Notes under the pieces: model-generated
The model's database searches: none
The model's input: the letters and a program-made list of their open reading frames with translations, nothing else
Told to the model about the DNA's origin: nothing
Position numbers and translations under genes: made by a program
Origin: BOG-938 sp035524315
Lineage (GTDB): Bacteria; Pseudomonadota; Alphaproteobacteria; Caulobacterales; Caulobacteraceae
Assembly: GCA_035524315.1 (NCBI GenBank)
Contig: DATKPD010000063.1
Location: 88,211-152,210, forward strand
Length of the DNA stretch: 64,000 bases
Reading direction: 5' to 3'
In this document: positions 8,890 through 19,182 of the stretch, one piece after another
Layout of the letters: each line of letters opens with the position of its first letter
How positions within the stretch are numbered: the first letter of the stretch is position 1

Positions 8890-10005
8890 ATGGACTTCAT
8901 CGACCTCAAGGCCCAGCAACGCCGTATCCGCACGGAACTCGACGCCGCGATCGGCCGGGTGCTGGACCATGGGGCCTATGTCATGGGTCCGGAGGTGCGT
9001 GCGTTCGAGGGCGCGCTGGCGGCGTTCGGCCAAGCCGAGTTGGCGCTGTCCTGCGCCAATGGCACCGACGCGGTGGTGCTGCCGCTGATGGCGTGGGGCG
9101 TGGGCCCGGGCGACGCAGTGTTCTGCCCCAGCTTCACCTTCGCCGCCACGGCCGAGGTGGTGCCCTGGACGGGGGCCGAGCCGGTGTTCGTCGACGTGCT
9201 GGCCGACACCTACAACATGGACCCGGCCAGCCTGGAGCAGGCGATCGCCGAAACGCGCAAGGCCGGCAAGCTCACCCCCAAGGCGGTGATCGCGGTCGAC
9301 CTGTTCGGCCAGCCGGCCGATTATCCGAAGATCGCCGAAATCTGCCGCGAGCATGGGCTGAAGCTGCTGTCAGACAGCGCCCAGGGCTTCGGCTGCACGC
9401 TCAACGGCCATCACCCGTTGCACTGGGCCGACGCGGCCTCGACCAGCTTCTTCCCGGCCAAGCCGCTCGGCGGTTACGGCGACGGCGGGGCGGTGCTGAC
9501 GGACAGCCAGGCCGACTGGGACGTGATGGATTCCCTGCGCATCCACGGCAAGGGAACCGACAAGTACGACAACGTGCGCATCGGCATGAACAGCCGGCTC
9601 GACACCATCCAGGCGGCGATCCTGCTGGAAAAGCTCAAGATCTTCGGCGAGGAAATCGTGCTGCGTAACCAGGTGGCCGAGCGCTACGCCCGCGGCCTGG
9701 CCGGCGTCGCGGTCACGCCCAAGGTGATCGTGGGCGGGGTGTCGACCTGGGCCCAGTACACCATCGAGCACGCCGACCGCGACGGTCTGGCCGCCTATCT
9801 CAAGACCAAGGACATCCCCACCGCCGCCTACTATCCGCGCCCCACCCACATGCAGAGCGCCTATGAGGCCTTCGCCGTGGCGGGCGGGCGCCTGCCGGTG
9901 ACCGAGCAGAAGGCCAAGGTGGTCCTGGCCCTGCCCATGCACCCCTACCTGACGCCGGCGATGCAGGACCTGATCATCGAGGCGATCCGCGGGTACAACG
10001 GGTAG
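8890..10005 (+). CDS. DegT/DnrJ/EryC1/StrS sugar aminotransferase
   Basis: 371 aa PLP enzyme. The Schiff-base lysine is Lys191 in SFFPAKPLGGYGDGG, with Asp162 in LLSDSAQ contacting the pyridine nitrogen and CANGTDAV binding phosphate. The N-terminus MDFIDLKAQQRRI is typical of the WbpE/WlbE type that aminates UDP-3-keto or 4-keto sugars; it is less like canonical PseC. It should transfer the amino group of glutamate to a nucleotide keto-sugar for a surface glycan. It lies divergent from the pseB-like gene across 136 bp, with AAGGA 8 nt before the ATG. The 8754-8889 gap should hold both promoters. Confidence 0.85.
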   Translation: MDFIDLKAQQRRIRTELDAAIGRVLDHGAYVMGPEVRAFEGALAAFGQAELALSCANGTDAVVLPLMAWGVGPGDAVFCPSFTFAATAEVVPWTGAEPVFVDVLADTYNMDPASLEQAIAETRKAGKLTPKAVIAVDLFGQPADYPKIAEICREHGLKLLSDSAQGFGCTLNGHHPLHWADAASTSFFPAKPLGGYGDGGAVLTDSQADWDVMDSLRIHGKGTDKYDNVRIGMNSRLDTIQAAILLEKLKIFGEEIVLRNQVAERYARGLAGVAVTPKVIVGGVSTWAQYTIEHADRDGLAAYLKTKDIPTAAYYPRPTHMQSAYEAFAVAGGRLPVTEQKAKVVLALPMHPYLTPAMQDLIIEAIRGYNG

Positions 10006-10020
10006 CGCCTCGAAAAACAC

Positions 10021-10093
10021 TGAACCACGAAGGTCGCCAAGGCCAAGAAGGCGACGCCGCCCTCTTCCTGGTCTTCGCGTTCTTCGTGGTCCA
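10021..10093. repeat. Imperfect inverted repeat built from 9-nt ACCACGAAG-like units
   Basis: Two 33-nt arms (10021-10053 and 10061-10093) are imperfect reverse complements around a 7-nt loop. Each arm is itself three degenerate 9-mers: ACCACGAAG / GTCGCCAAG / GCCAAGAAG on the left, and ACCACGAAG / AACGCGAAG / ACCAGGAAG on the complement of the right. It lies in the gap between the aminotransferase and nadE. The shape is like a dispersed intergenic repeat or a large RNA hairpin; no T-run follows, so a simple terminator is unlikely. Confidence 0.7.
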
Positions 10094-10132
10094 AGAGCCC
10101 CATTAGGGTTCAGCAACGATCTGGCGTATAGA

Positions 10133-10149
10133 ATGCTCAGATTGAGCAT
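10133..10149. promoter_or_regulatory. Perfect 7-bp dyad ahead of nadE (possible operator)
   Basis: ATGCTCA-GAT-TGAGCAT is a perfect 17-nt palindrome with a 3-nt centre, ending 18 bp before the nadE start. Its place and symmetry suit a repressor operator, for example for NAD-dependent control, but no regulator gene lies nearby and the protein is unknown. Confidence 0.45.
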
Positions 10150-10167
10150 AAGGTCAGGCGCGGCCGG

Positions 10168-12212
<2,045 letters not shown>

Positions 12213-12216
<4 letters not shown>

Positions 12217-12887
12217 GCGCCGCGCTGGGCCAGCCAGATCACGTGCCGCGCGCCGCGCTTGCGGCCGGTGGCGCGCACGGTCTTCTCCTCGACCGTGAAG
12301 CCGCTGCGGCGCAGCCGCTGGACAAAGCCCGTGTCCTGGGTCGCCGACCAGACCGCCAAGACGCCGCCGGGCCGCAGCGCGTGAAACGCGGCGTTGAGGC
12401 CGGTGAATCCATAGAGGCCGTCGTTGGCCTCGCGGTTGAGCCCGCCTGGGCCGTTGTCGACGTCGAGCAGGACGGCGTCGTAGGCGCCGCGCGCCGCGCT
12501 GATCACCTGCGCCACGTCGGCCTCGCGGAGGGTCACGCGCCGATCGTCCAGGCAGCCGGCGAACAGCTCCGCCATCGGGCCGCGCGCCCAGGCGACCACG
12601 GCGGGGACCAACTCAGCCACCGTGACTTCGGCGCGGGGCGGCAGATTGGCCAGCGCCGCGCGCAGGGTGAACCCCATGCCGAGACCGCCGATCAGCACGG
12701 CCGGCCGATCTTTGTTGGCCAGCGGCGCGCAGGTGAGGGTCGCGAGCGCTTCTTCCGAGCCGCTCAGCCGGCTGTTCATCAGCTCGGTCGCGCCCGACAT
12801 GATCGACAGCTCGGCGCCCCGGCGCATCAGGCGCAGCTCGCCCCCGTCCGGAATCCGCGCGCGGCCCAGTTCGACCCAGGGGATCAT
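12213..12887 (-). CDS. Spermidine synthase-like methyltransferase-fold protein
   Basis: About 224 aa. It has a Rossmann methyltransferase/SpeE fold: VLIGGLGMGFTLRAAL (motif I, about residues 63-78), VTVAELVPAVVAWA, a DAVLLDVDNGPGG segment and LRPGGVLAVWSA. These match the short SpeE-like proteins that annotators call spermidine synthase-like, though the polyamine-binding residues are not clear, so putrescine aminopropyl transfer is not claimed. The ATG at 12885-12887 overlaps the stop of rsuA (4 nt), suggesting coupling with the rRNA-modification genes upstream. Substrate unknown. Confidence 0.6.
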
Positions 12888-13624
12888 GCGGCGGGCGGCG
12901 CGAACACTGCGGCCACGTCGGCCTCGCCCATCAGCCGCCAAGCCCCGGCCGGCAGATCGTCGGGCAGGTCGAGGCCGCCGATCCGGTCGCGGTGCAGCGC
13001 CTCCACATGGTTGCTCACCACCGCGAACATGCGCCGGACCTGGTGATAGCGGCCTTCGGTGATGGTCAGGCGCGCCAGGGTCGGCGACAGGGGTTCCAGC
13101 GTCGCCGGGGCCAGGGGCTTGTCGTCGCCCTCCAGCATCAGGGCGCCAGAGGCGAACCGCGCGGCCTCGCTCCCGTCCATCGGCCGGGCGAGGGTCGCCA
13201 GGTAGCGCTTGGCCACATGGTGGCGCGGCGAGATGATCTTGTGCAGCAGGGCCCCATCGTCGGTCAGCAGCAGCAGGCCCGAGGTGTCCTTGTCCAGCCG
13301 CCCGACGGTGGAAACCGCTGGGTCGCGCAGGCGCCAGCGTGACGGGAGCAGGTCGTGCACCAGGGGGCCGGCCTCCTTGTGCGAGCAGGTGACGCCGAGC
13401 GGCTTATGCAGCATCAGCACCATGCCCGGCAGGGGATCCAGCCGCCGGTCGTCGAGCCGCAGACGATCGGCCAAGGCGGGCTCGAGGGTCAGTCGCATGT
13501 CGGCGCCATCGACCGGCGCGCCGTCGAGCGTCACGCGGCCGCCGCGGGCCAGCGCCTGGATCTCGCGCCGCGAGCCATAGCCCATGTTGGCCAAAAGCCG
13601 GTCAAGCCGGACAGTCGCGCTCAT
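12884..13624 (-). CDS. rsuA: 16S rRNA pseudouridine synthase, RsuA/RluB family
   Basis: 246 aa. An S4 RNA-binding domain (VRLDRLLANMGYGSRREI, about residues 5-50) is followed by the pseudouridine synthase core with STVGRLDKDTSGLLLLTDDG, where the Asp of GRLDKDTSG is catalytic, then KRYLATL and EGRYHQVRRMF. RsuA modifies U516 of 16S rRNA; members of this family also act on 23S rRNA, so the exact site is inferred. The start overlaps the stop of the rsmC-like gene (ATGA), and its own stop overlaps the next start: a three-gene coupled operon. Confidence 0.88.
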   Translation of the reverse strand: MSATVRLDRLLANMGYGSRREIQALARGGRVTLDGAPVDGADMRLTLEPALADRLRLDDRRLDPLPGMVLMLHKPLGVTCSHKEAGPLVHDLLPSRWRLRDPAVSTVGRLDKDTSGLLLLTDDGALLHKIISPRHHVAKRYLATLARPMDGSEAARFASGALMLEGDDKPLAPATLEPLSPTLARLTITEGRYHQVRRMFAVVSNHVEALHRDRIGGLDLPDDLPAGAWRLMGEADVAAVFAPPAA

Positions 13625-14550
13625 TTGCGCGCCTCGTAGATCTTGAAGCCGCTGCTGTCGCCCCGGGGCGTGACCCGGTCGAACAACTCGTTCAACACCG
13701 CCTCGTAGGGCATGTGCCGGTTGGCCACCAGCCAGGCCGACCCGCCTTTGCGCAGCAGGGCGTGCGCGCGGCGCACGAAGGCCTGGCCGAGCGTGCGGTC
13801 CTCGTGGCCATTGTCGTGGAAGGGCGGATTCATCACCGCGAAGTCCAGGCGAGGCAAGTCGGGGCTCGGCAGGTCGGGGCCGCTCAGGACGTCGGCCCAG
13901 TGGAACGCGGCGCGGGGATCCTGCACGTTGCGCCGGGCGGCGTCGATCGCGCGCCGGTCGATGTCGATCAGGTCGATGCTCGTCACGCTGTCGCTGGCCA
14001 GGACGGCGTGGGCCAGCACGCCAAGGCCGCAGCCGAGATCCATCCCGCGTCCCGCAAGTTTGGGCAGCACGGCCAGCAACTGTTGGGTCCCCGCGTCGAG
14101 TCGGTCCCAGCTGAACACGCCAGGCTGGGTCCATAGGCTGAGCGCATCGGCATACCGCATGGCCCCGGCCAGGAGCGCCGGTTCGATCCCGGTCAAGGTC
14201 TCGGGGCGGTCGGTATGGCAGATGCGGTGGTGCTGACGGCCGCTCTCGGCCACAGCGCAGCCGAACGCTTCCAACTCCTTGCGCAGCCGCGAGCCGCCCT
14301 TCTCCTTGGGCGCCAGGGCGACCAGCGGCGCGCCGGGGCGCAGGGCCTTCAGCAGGTTTGCCAGAACATAGCGGCGCTCGAGCGTGCCCGGCGGTGCGGC
14401 GATCACCGCGCCGTCAAGGCTCAACGGCGCCATCGCTTCTAGAGCCTGGGCGCCCGGAACCAAGGGAGAGACCTGCACAGCGCCCTTGGGAACCTCGGCC
14501 AGGGCCGCCGGCGGCGCGCCATAGACGCAGGTCATCCCGCCGGCGCTCAC
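13621..14550 (-). CDS. rsmC: RsmC-like 16S rRNA guanine-N2 methyltransferase
   Basis: About 309 aa. The C-terminal domain has SAM motif I GRGMDLGCGLGVLAHAVL and the N6/N2-methyltransferase motif NPPFHDNGHED, as in RsmC/RlmG, which methylate guanine in rRNA (G1207 of 16S for RsmC). The degenerate N-terminal half resembles the inactive first domain of the family. The chosen start is GTG at 14548-14550, with GAGAGG about 7 nt before it; the ATG at 14533-14535 has no proper spacing. Coupled with rsuA by an ATGA overlap. Assignment to RsmC rather than RlmG is inferred. Confidence 0.8.
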   Translation of the reverse strand: MSAGGMTCVYGAPPAALAEVPKGAVQVSPLVPGAQALEAMAPLSLDGAVIAAPPGTLERRYVLANLLKALRPGAPLVALAPKEKGGSRLRKELEAFGCAVAESGRQHHRICHTDRPETLTGIEPALLAGAMRYADALSLWTQPGVFSWDRLDAGTQQLLAVLPKLAGRGMDLGCGLGVLAHAVLASDSVTSIDLIDIDRRAIDAARRNVQDPRAAFHWADVLSGPDLPSPDLPRLDFAVMNPPFHDNGHEDRTLGQAFVRRAHALLRKGGSAWLVANRHMPYEAVLNELFDRVTPRGDSSGFKIYEARK

Positions 14551-14700
14551 GCGCGACCTCTCCCGAACTGCAGCCCGTACGCCGGCATTGCGGTCGATCC
14601 CAGACACGCTTCCACGGCGGCGGAAGCCCAAGCGGCGTCAGCTAGCGCCTTTTGCCGGCGCACGCCACCGCTTGGGTCGGGCGATCCCCCAGGCTTCGAC

Positions 14701-15672
14701 CTAGGAGGCGGGCGCCGCCGCCCCCGCTTGGCCCGGGGCGGAGCCGCCCGAGCGCATAGCCGCCGCCTGTTCCGGCGTCTGGCCCGCCGCGACGGCCGCC
14801 TTCTGCGCGGCCAGCAGCCGCTCGAAGCCCTTCTGCGACTTGTCGACAAAGGCCTTGTATCCGGCCGGATCGACGAACGCGTCCTTGTCGCCCGCCATGA
14901 AGCGCTTGTACTTGGGGCCGAGGTCGAAATACCAGTCGTGCGGACCCAGGGGGATATCGCACGGCAACGCGCGCAGCACGTCGAAGCCGTGCTCGTAGTC
15001 CGACACGATCTGCGGATATTTCGGATTGTCGATCAATTGCATGCCCGGATTGAGCGTCGGTCCGCCCATCAGGACCACGTGCAGCGCCTTGCCGGCGTCG
15101 TTGGTCTCGTCGAAGGTCCAGGTGGTGTCGCCCTTGGTGTGACCCGGCGTCAGATGCGCGGTGAGGGTAAAGCCGCCCAGTTCGACTGTGTCGAGGTCGT
15201 GCAGCACGCGGTCGACGTGGGCGACCGGGTAGTACTGCTGCGGGTTCGTGCCGTAGTTATAGTCGTCGCGACCGCCGGATTCGACGACGCTCACGTCGGG
15301 CTGCATCACCTCGTACTTGGCGCCGGTTTCCTTGACGATTTCGGCCGCCCCGCCGTCGTGGTCGATGTGGGCGTGCGAGATGAGCAGGATCTTGATGTCG
15401 CTCCACTTGAAGCCGAGCGCCTCGACGCTCTGCCGGATCAGGGGCGGCGAGTTCGGATAATTGCTGTTGATCAGGATCAGGCCCTTGGGCGTAGAGATCA
15501 GATAGGCGCCGTGACCGGTGGCGCCGACATAGTAGAGGTTGCCGATGATCTTGAACGGCGTCATCTGCGGGTCTTCCTGCAGAGTCGCGGCGTTGGCGCT
15601 GGGCGCAGCGGCCATGGGCGCCGCCAGCAGCGCCAGGGCGGCCAAGGATTGGGCGACCGATTTGAGCTTCAT
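14701..15672 (-). CDS. Subclass B3 metallo-beta-lactamase
   Basis: 323 aa with a Sec signal peptide (about residues 1-28, cut near ANA-AT). The B3 zinc ligands are all visible: HAHIDH (His100, His102, Asp104, His105), His178 in TPGHTKGDTTW and His245 in PLGPHDWYFDL. Such periplasmic enzymes hydrolyse beta-lactams with two zinc ions; Caulobacter has the related CAU-1. A non-conserved Ala-rich tail follows about residue 285. ILINSNYPNS replaces the more usual ILIDGG loop, a variant found in environmental B3 proteins. Real hydrolysis is untested. The 150 bp after it show no clear element. Confidence 0.88.
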   Translation of the reverse strand: MKLKSVAQSLAALALLAAPMAAAPSANAATLQEDPQMTPFKIIGNLYYVGATGHGAYLISTPKGLILINSNYPNSPPLIRQSVEALGFKWSDIKILLISHAHIDHDGGAAEIVKETGAKYEVMQPDVSVVESGGRDDYNYGTNPQQYYPVAHVDRVLHDLDTVELGGFTLTAHLTPGHTKGDTTWTFDETNDAGKALHVVLMGGPTLNPGMQLIDNPKYPQIVSDYEHGFDVLRALPCDIPLGPHDWYFDLGPKYKRFMAGDKDAFVDPAGYKAFVDKSQKGFERLLAAQKAAVAAGQTPEQAAAMRSGGSAPGQAGAAAPAS

Positions 15673-15883
15673 GAAACCTCCCGGGTCCTGATTGTCACGC
15701 GCGGTCGCCGGATCGCCGAGGCGCTTCAGGGCCCAGCAACGGGCGCCTAACCGCTCGCGCGCGCCGCCTTCGTCCCGGTCCGTCCGCGCGATCCGGCGCC
15801 TGAGGCCACCGTTACCTGAACTTCAGCGCCTTCGCCACGACTGGATTGTCGGCCTATCTCGCGCGCAATCCGCGCGTGACGGT

Positions 15884-17614
15884 TCAGCCCTTGCGGCGGC
15901 CCGCGAGCAGCTCGTCCCACTTGGCGGGCAGGTCGATTTTCTGGCCGTGGGGCGGGGCGTGGCTGTGGTTCTGCACGAAGCCCTTGCTCTGGTTGCGCCC
16001 GGGATCGCCGCTCAGCACGATGCCGATTGATTGGGGATTGATGAACACGGGCACCAGCCGGTCGGGATCGTCCGACTGGACATAGGCGTCCGAGATCATG
16101 CCCTCGGCGTGCAGCTTGTGCAGGTCGTACTCGGTATAGCCGAGCTCCCAGCCGTGACGGTTGAGCGAGCGCACCGCGACCTTGGTGTGGTCGAAGATGT
16201 ACTGCTGCACGTCACGCTTGCTCAGGCCGTCGCGGGCCATGATCTTGGCCACGCCCGGACTGACGATCAGCAGCGGGAAGTTCTTGCCCTTGCGCAGGCC
16301 GGTGTGGGCCCACCAGGCGCAGGTCGTGCCGAATATCTCGACCAGGGTGTCCAGGTGCTCCACCGCCTTATCGCCGGCGGTGTAGATCGGAATGGTGGGA
16401 CTGAGTGCGCTCTGCACCGTCACCACATTGTCCGCGCGCGTGAAGCCCTGGTCAGTGGCGAAAGAGGTCCAGCCGATCTCGGTCACCGCGTCCTCGTTCT
16501 CGGCCAGCACCACATTGGTGCCCAGCGCGATCGAGCCCTTGTCGGTGTCGCCCGGCGCGATGCGGATGCCGGCGATGTTGCGCAGATAGAGGCGCAGGAA
16601 GCGGCCGATGCTGGTGTTGGCCTGGCGGCCGACGCGCAGCACGGCGGTCTCGTAGTTGAAGTTGAGCGCCTTGACGATCGGGCCGTTGACGATGATCAGC
16701 GGCTCCCAGCCTGGCGTGGCGCCCGCGTCGCGGACGTAGAAGTCGGGCTCGGCGATCGCCTGCACGACGCCGATCAGCACGGGCATATATTCGGGACGGC
16801 AGCCGGCCATCACGCCGTTGACCGCCACGTTCCACACCGTGGCCTCGCGGTTCTCGGGCTGCAGCACGCCCAGCACCTCGCCGGGCGAACGGTCGGTGAA
16901 GCGCAGGAAATCCTCGACTCGTTCCACCGTGGGCGGAACGATCGGCAGGCCATCGCTCCACATCTGCTCGAGGAAGTGCTCGTTGACCTCGTCAAGCGCG
17001 CCTTCGAACACCACAGCGCGGGGCTCGGGCTCCTTGGCGGCCGAACTGGACTCCACCTTGCGTGTAAGCGCGCGGATGATGTTGGGCACCAGCACCTGCT
17101 CGGTGTTGCGACGCAACTCCTCGGCGCTCTGATTCATGATGATGCCGGGGAATTCGGCAATGCCGAGGTCCGCCATGCCTTCGGCCCGGGCCACCGCCCC
17201 AGCCTGTCTCAGGAACGCCGTGGCGACGATGGTCGCGCTCGGCCTTCCGTTCCGTTCAGCGATAATGCTGGCCCTCGCGACCGCGGGTGCGCAGCTGCCT
17301 CAGCTACCTATGCCTGTTATGACTGCGTCGATCCCGTACTTGTCGAGGTTGCCGGGAAGGGCCGCCAACTCCTCGCGCCCGCCGCGCGGGCCGTGGATGT
17401 TGCCGAAGGCGGTGCTGGGCACGAACTTGATGCCGGGGAACTTGGCGCTGAGCACTTCCTCGACGATCGGGCGGATTTCCTGATCACGGAAACCGCCGTG
17501 CGACAGGTTGCCGATGGTCATCTTCGACAGATCGGCGCCGCGCGCGGTGGCCTCGAAGCCCTCGACCGTGGAGCGGCCCAGGGGCCAGACGACCTTGTAC
17601 GTCGGTTCGTTCAT
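15884..17614 (-). CDS. UGSC-family selenoprotein (in-frame UGA read as selenocysteine)
   Basis: Read through the UGA at 17300-17302, this is one 576-residue protein. Residues 1-104 (from MNEPTYKVVWPLGRSTVEG to DAVITGIGS) are the UGSC domain. Residue 105 is the UGA, followed in frame by Gly-Ser-Cys, the defining U-G-S-C motif, then APAVARASIIAERNGRPSAT and TAFLRQAGAVARAEGMADLG. The C-terminal 420 residues (with WSDGLPIVPPTVERV and IVNGPIVKALNFNYETAV) are a second conserved-looking region I cannot name. Selenocysteine beside cysteine (U-x2-C) suggests a thiol/selenol redox or peroxide-linked activity; the substrate is unknown. GGAG lies 8 nt before the ATG at 17612-17614. A hairpin directly after the UGA fits a bacterial SECIS. 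Ordinary gene calling would give two wrong genes (a 104-aa product and a truncated one). Divergent from a LysR regulator. Confidence 0.85.
17267..17302 (-). promoter_or_regulatory. Candidate bacterial SECIS element with its UGA
   Basis: Starting 4 nt after the UGA, the mRNA can fold GCUG/CAGC (outer), CCC/GGG (middle), a G-A mismatch, then CG/CG with the apical loop GUCG at 19-22 nt after the UGA. A small G/U-bearing apical loop 16-37 nt downstream is what SelB-dependent bacterial SECIS elements require. Folding was done by hand; the coding sequence also constrains these bases. Confidence 0.6.
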
Positions 17615-17749
17615 CGTGTGGACTCCGCCTCGACCAGCCGTTCGGCTGCGCAAAAAGGAAGCCAGGCGTCCGCGGCGCGAATGCCCAACCCAGCCTGCAG
17701 CATCGCGCTTCGGCGTCGCCGTGGATAGGGGCGAATTGTGCCTTACGGT

Positions 17750-17768
17750 CCAGTTTTGTTATGTCTGG
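17750..17768. promoter_or_regulatory. CCAG-N11-CTGG dyad, possible LysR-type operator
   Basis: CCAG and CTGG form a symmetric dyad with an 11-nt centre, in the spacing usual for LysR-type sites, between the selenoprotein gene and the divergent LysR gene. It overlaps an alternative ATG at 17761, which favours the later LysR start. Binding is inferred only. Confidence 0.35.
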
Positions 17769-17811
17769 TCTGCGACGCCAGTTTGGCGGGCGCGGACGAT
17801 CGGGCGGGCTG

Positions 17812-19068
17812 ATGGAGGACATGGCGACACATAACGGCGGGCTGAAGCTGGACGGGGACGGCGCCGACCAGCTGCTGTTGCACCTGGATGATCTCAAGGC
17901 GGTCTCCGCGATCGTGGTCAATGGCGGCATGACCGCGGCGGCCCAGGCGCTGGGTAAGTCGGGCTCGGCGCTCAAGCGTGCGGTGGCCGAGGTGGAGCAG
18001 GCCCTGGGCCTGACGCTGCTGGAACGCCGGCGCGGCGCGGTGTCGGCCACCGCCGCCGGTCAGGCCCTGCTGGCGCGCTTCGAGCGGATCGAAGCTGAGA
18101 TTTCTGGCGCCCTCGCGGACCTGAATCCGAGCCGGGGGGCGTCGAGCGCGGCGCTGCGGCGGCTGCTCTATAGCGGGCGCAAGCTGAGGCTTCTGATTCA
18201 TCTGGCCGACGAAGGCACGGTCTCGGGGGCCGCCGGCATGCTGGGCGTCACCCAGTCGGGCGCGAGCATGGCGCTGAGCCGAATCGAGGAGACTATCGGC
18301 GTCGCCCTGTTCCACCGCCGTGTACACGGGGTGTTTCCGACGGACGCGGCCGCCTGTCTGGTGCTGCGCGCCCAGCGTATCCGGGCCGAACTGCGCCACG
18401 CCCTGTCCGATATCACGTCCCTCGCCGGGCATCCGTCGGGAACAACGGTGATCGGCACCCTGCCGATGGCGCGGGCGGCCATCCTGCCCAGGGCGATCGG
18501 CAATTGCCTTGACGCTTGGCCGCATGTGCGGGTGCAGGTGGTGGAGGCTCAGCGCGAGGCCCTGCTGGCCCAGCTCAGGTCGGGTCAGATCGATGCGGTC
18601 CTGGCCGCGCGCAGCGCCCATTTCGACCCGCGGGGCCTGATCAGCGAGCCGGTGTTCTCCGATCGCCTGGCCGTGTTCGCTGCGCCGGGCCACCCTCTGG
18701 CCGGCAAGGCGCGAGTGAGCCTGCGCGAACTGGCTTCGGCCAAATGGATTCTGCCCCTGACCAACGCCGTCAGCCGCAGCCTGTTCGACCAGCAGTTCCG
18801 CAAGCGCGGCCTGCGGCCGCCGACCCCGCTGGTCCAGACCGGCGATCTGTTGATCATTCGGCCGCTCCTGGCGCGGGGCGATATGCTGGCCTTCACCTCC
18901 TTGAGTTTGGTTCAGACCGAGCTGGACGCCGGAATGGTGGCGCGGATCGACGTGGAGATGGATGAGCTGGGGCGCAACATCGTTTTGCTCCAGCGCGAGG
19001 CGGCCCATCTGCCGGCTTCCGCCCACCGGCTGATGCAGGCGATCAGGACCGTGGCCGCCGCTCCATAG
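17812..19068 (+). CDS. LysR-family regulator with two N-terminal HTH domains
   Basis: About 418 aa from the ATG at 17812; the frame is also open from the ATG at 17761. Two winged HTH domains follow each other: the first (LKAVSAIVVNGGMTAAAQALG...LLERRRG, about residues 27-85) and the second (LRLLIHLADEGTVSGAAGMLG...LFHRRVHG, about 125-180). The rest is a periplasmic-binding-like effector domain (TTVIGTLPMARAAIL to the end) with LAVFAAPGHPLAG. Usual LysR proteins are about 300 aa with one HTH. It is divergent from the UGSC selenoprotein gene, so it most likely controls that gene; the effector is unknown. Confidence 0.82.
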   Translation: MEDMATHNGGLKLDGDGADQLLLHLDDLKAVSAIVVNGGMTAAAQALGKSGSALKRAVAEVEQALGLTLLERRRGAVSATAAGQALLARFERIEAEISGALADLNPSRGASSAALRRLLYSGRKLRLLIHLADEGTVSGAAGMLGVTQSGASMALSRIEETIGVALFHRRVHGVFPTDAAACLVLRAQRIRAELRHALSDITSLAGHPSGTTVIGTLPMARAAILPRAIGNCLDAWPHVRVQVVEAQREALLAQLRSGQIDAVLAARSAHFDPRGLISEPVFSDRLAVFAAPGHPLAGKARVSLRELASAKWILPLTNAVSRSLFDQQFRKRGLRPPTPLVQTGDLLIIRPLLARGDMLAFTSLSLVQTELDAGMVARIDVEMDELGRNIVLLQREAAHLPASAHRLMQAIRTVAAAP

Positions 19069-19182
19069 CCAGTCGCGGGCCGAGTTCGCGCCGATGCGTT
19101 CTGCTGGCAGGCCAGCGAAAGACGCCCACGTGGCGTGCGTCGGTTCTTGCTTCGCCGCGTTTTGCCGGCCCACTATGGCGCG

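Noticed and set aside
15846..15883. Hairpin GCGCG-CAATC-CGCGC after the selenoprotein gene
   Set aside because: No U-tract on the minus strand and a short stem, so no terminator is claimed.
17195..17302. Frameshift or pseudogene explanation for the split at 17300
   Set aside because: The frame is the same on both sides of the TGA, and the residues after it are exactly Gly-Ser-Cys as the family requires, with a SECIS-like hairpin. A nonsense mutation is possible but less likely.
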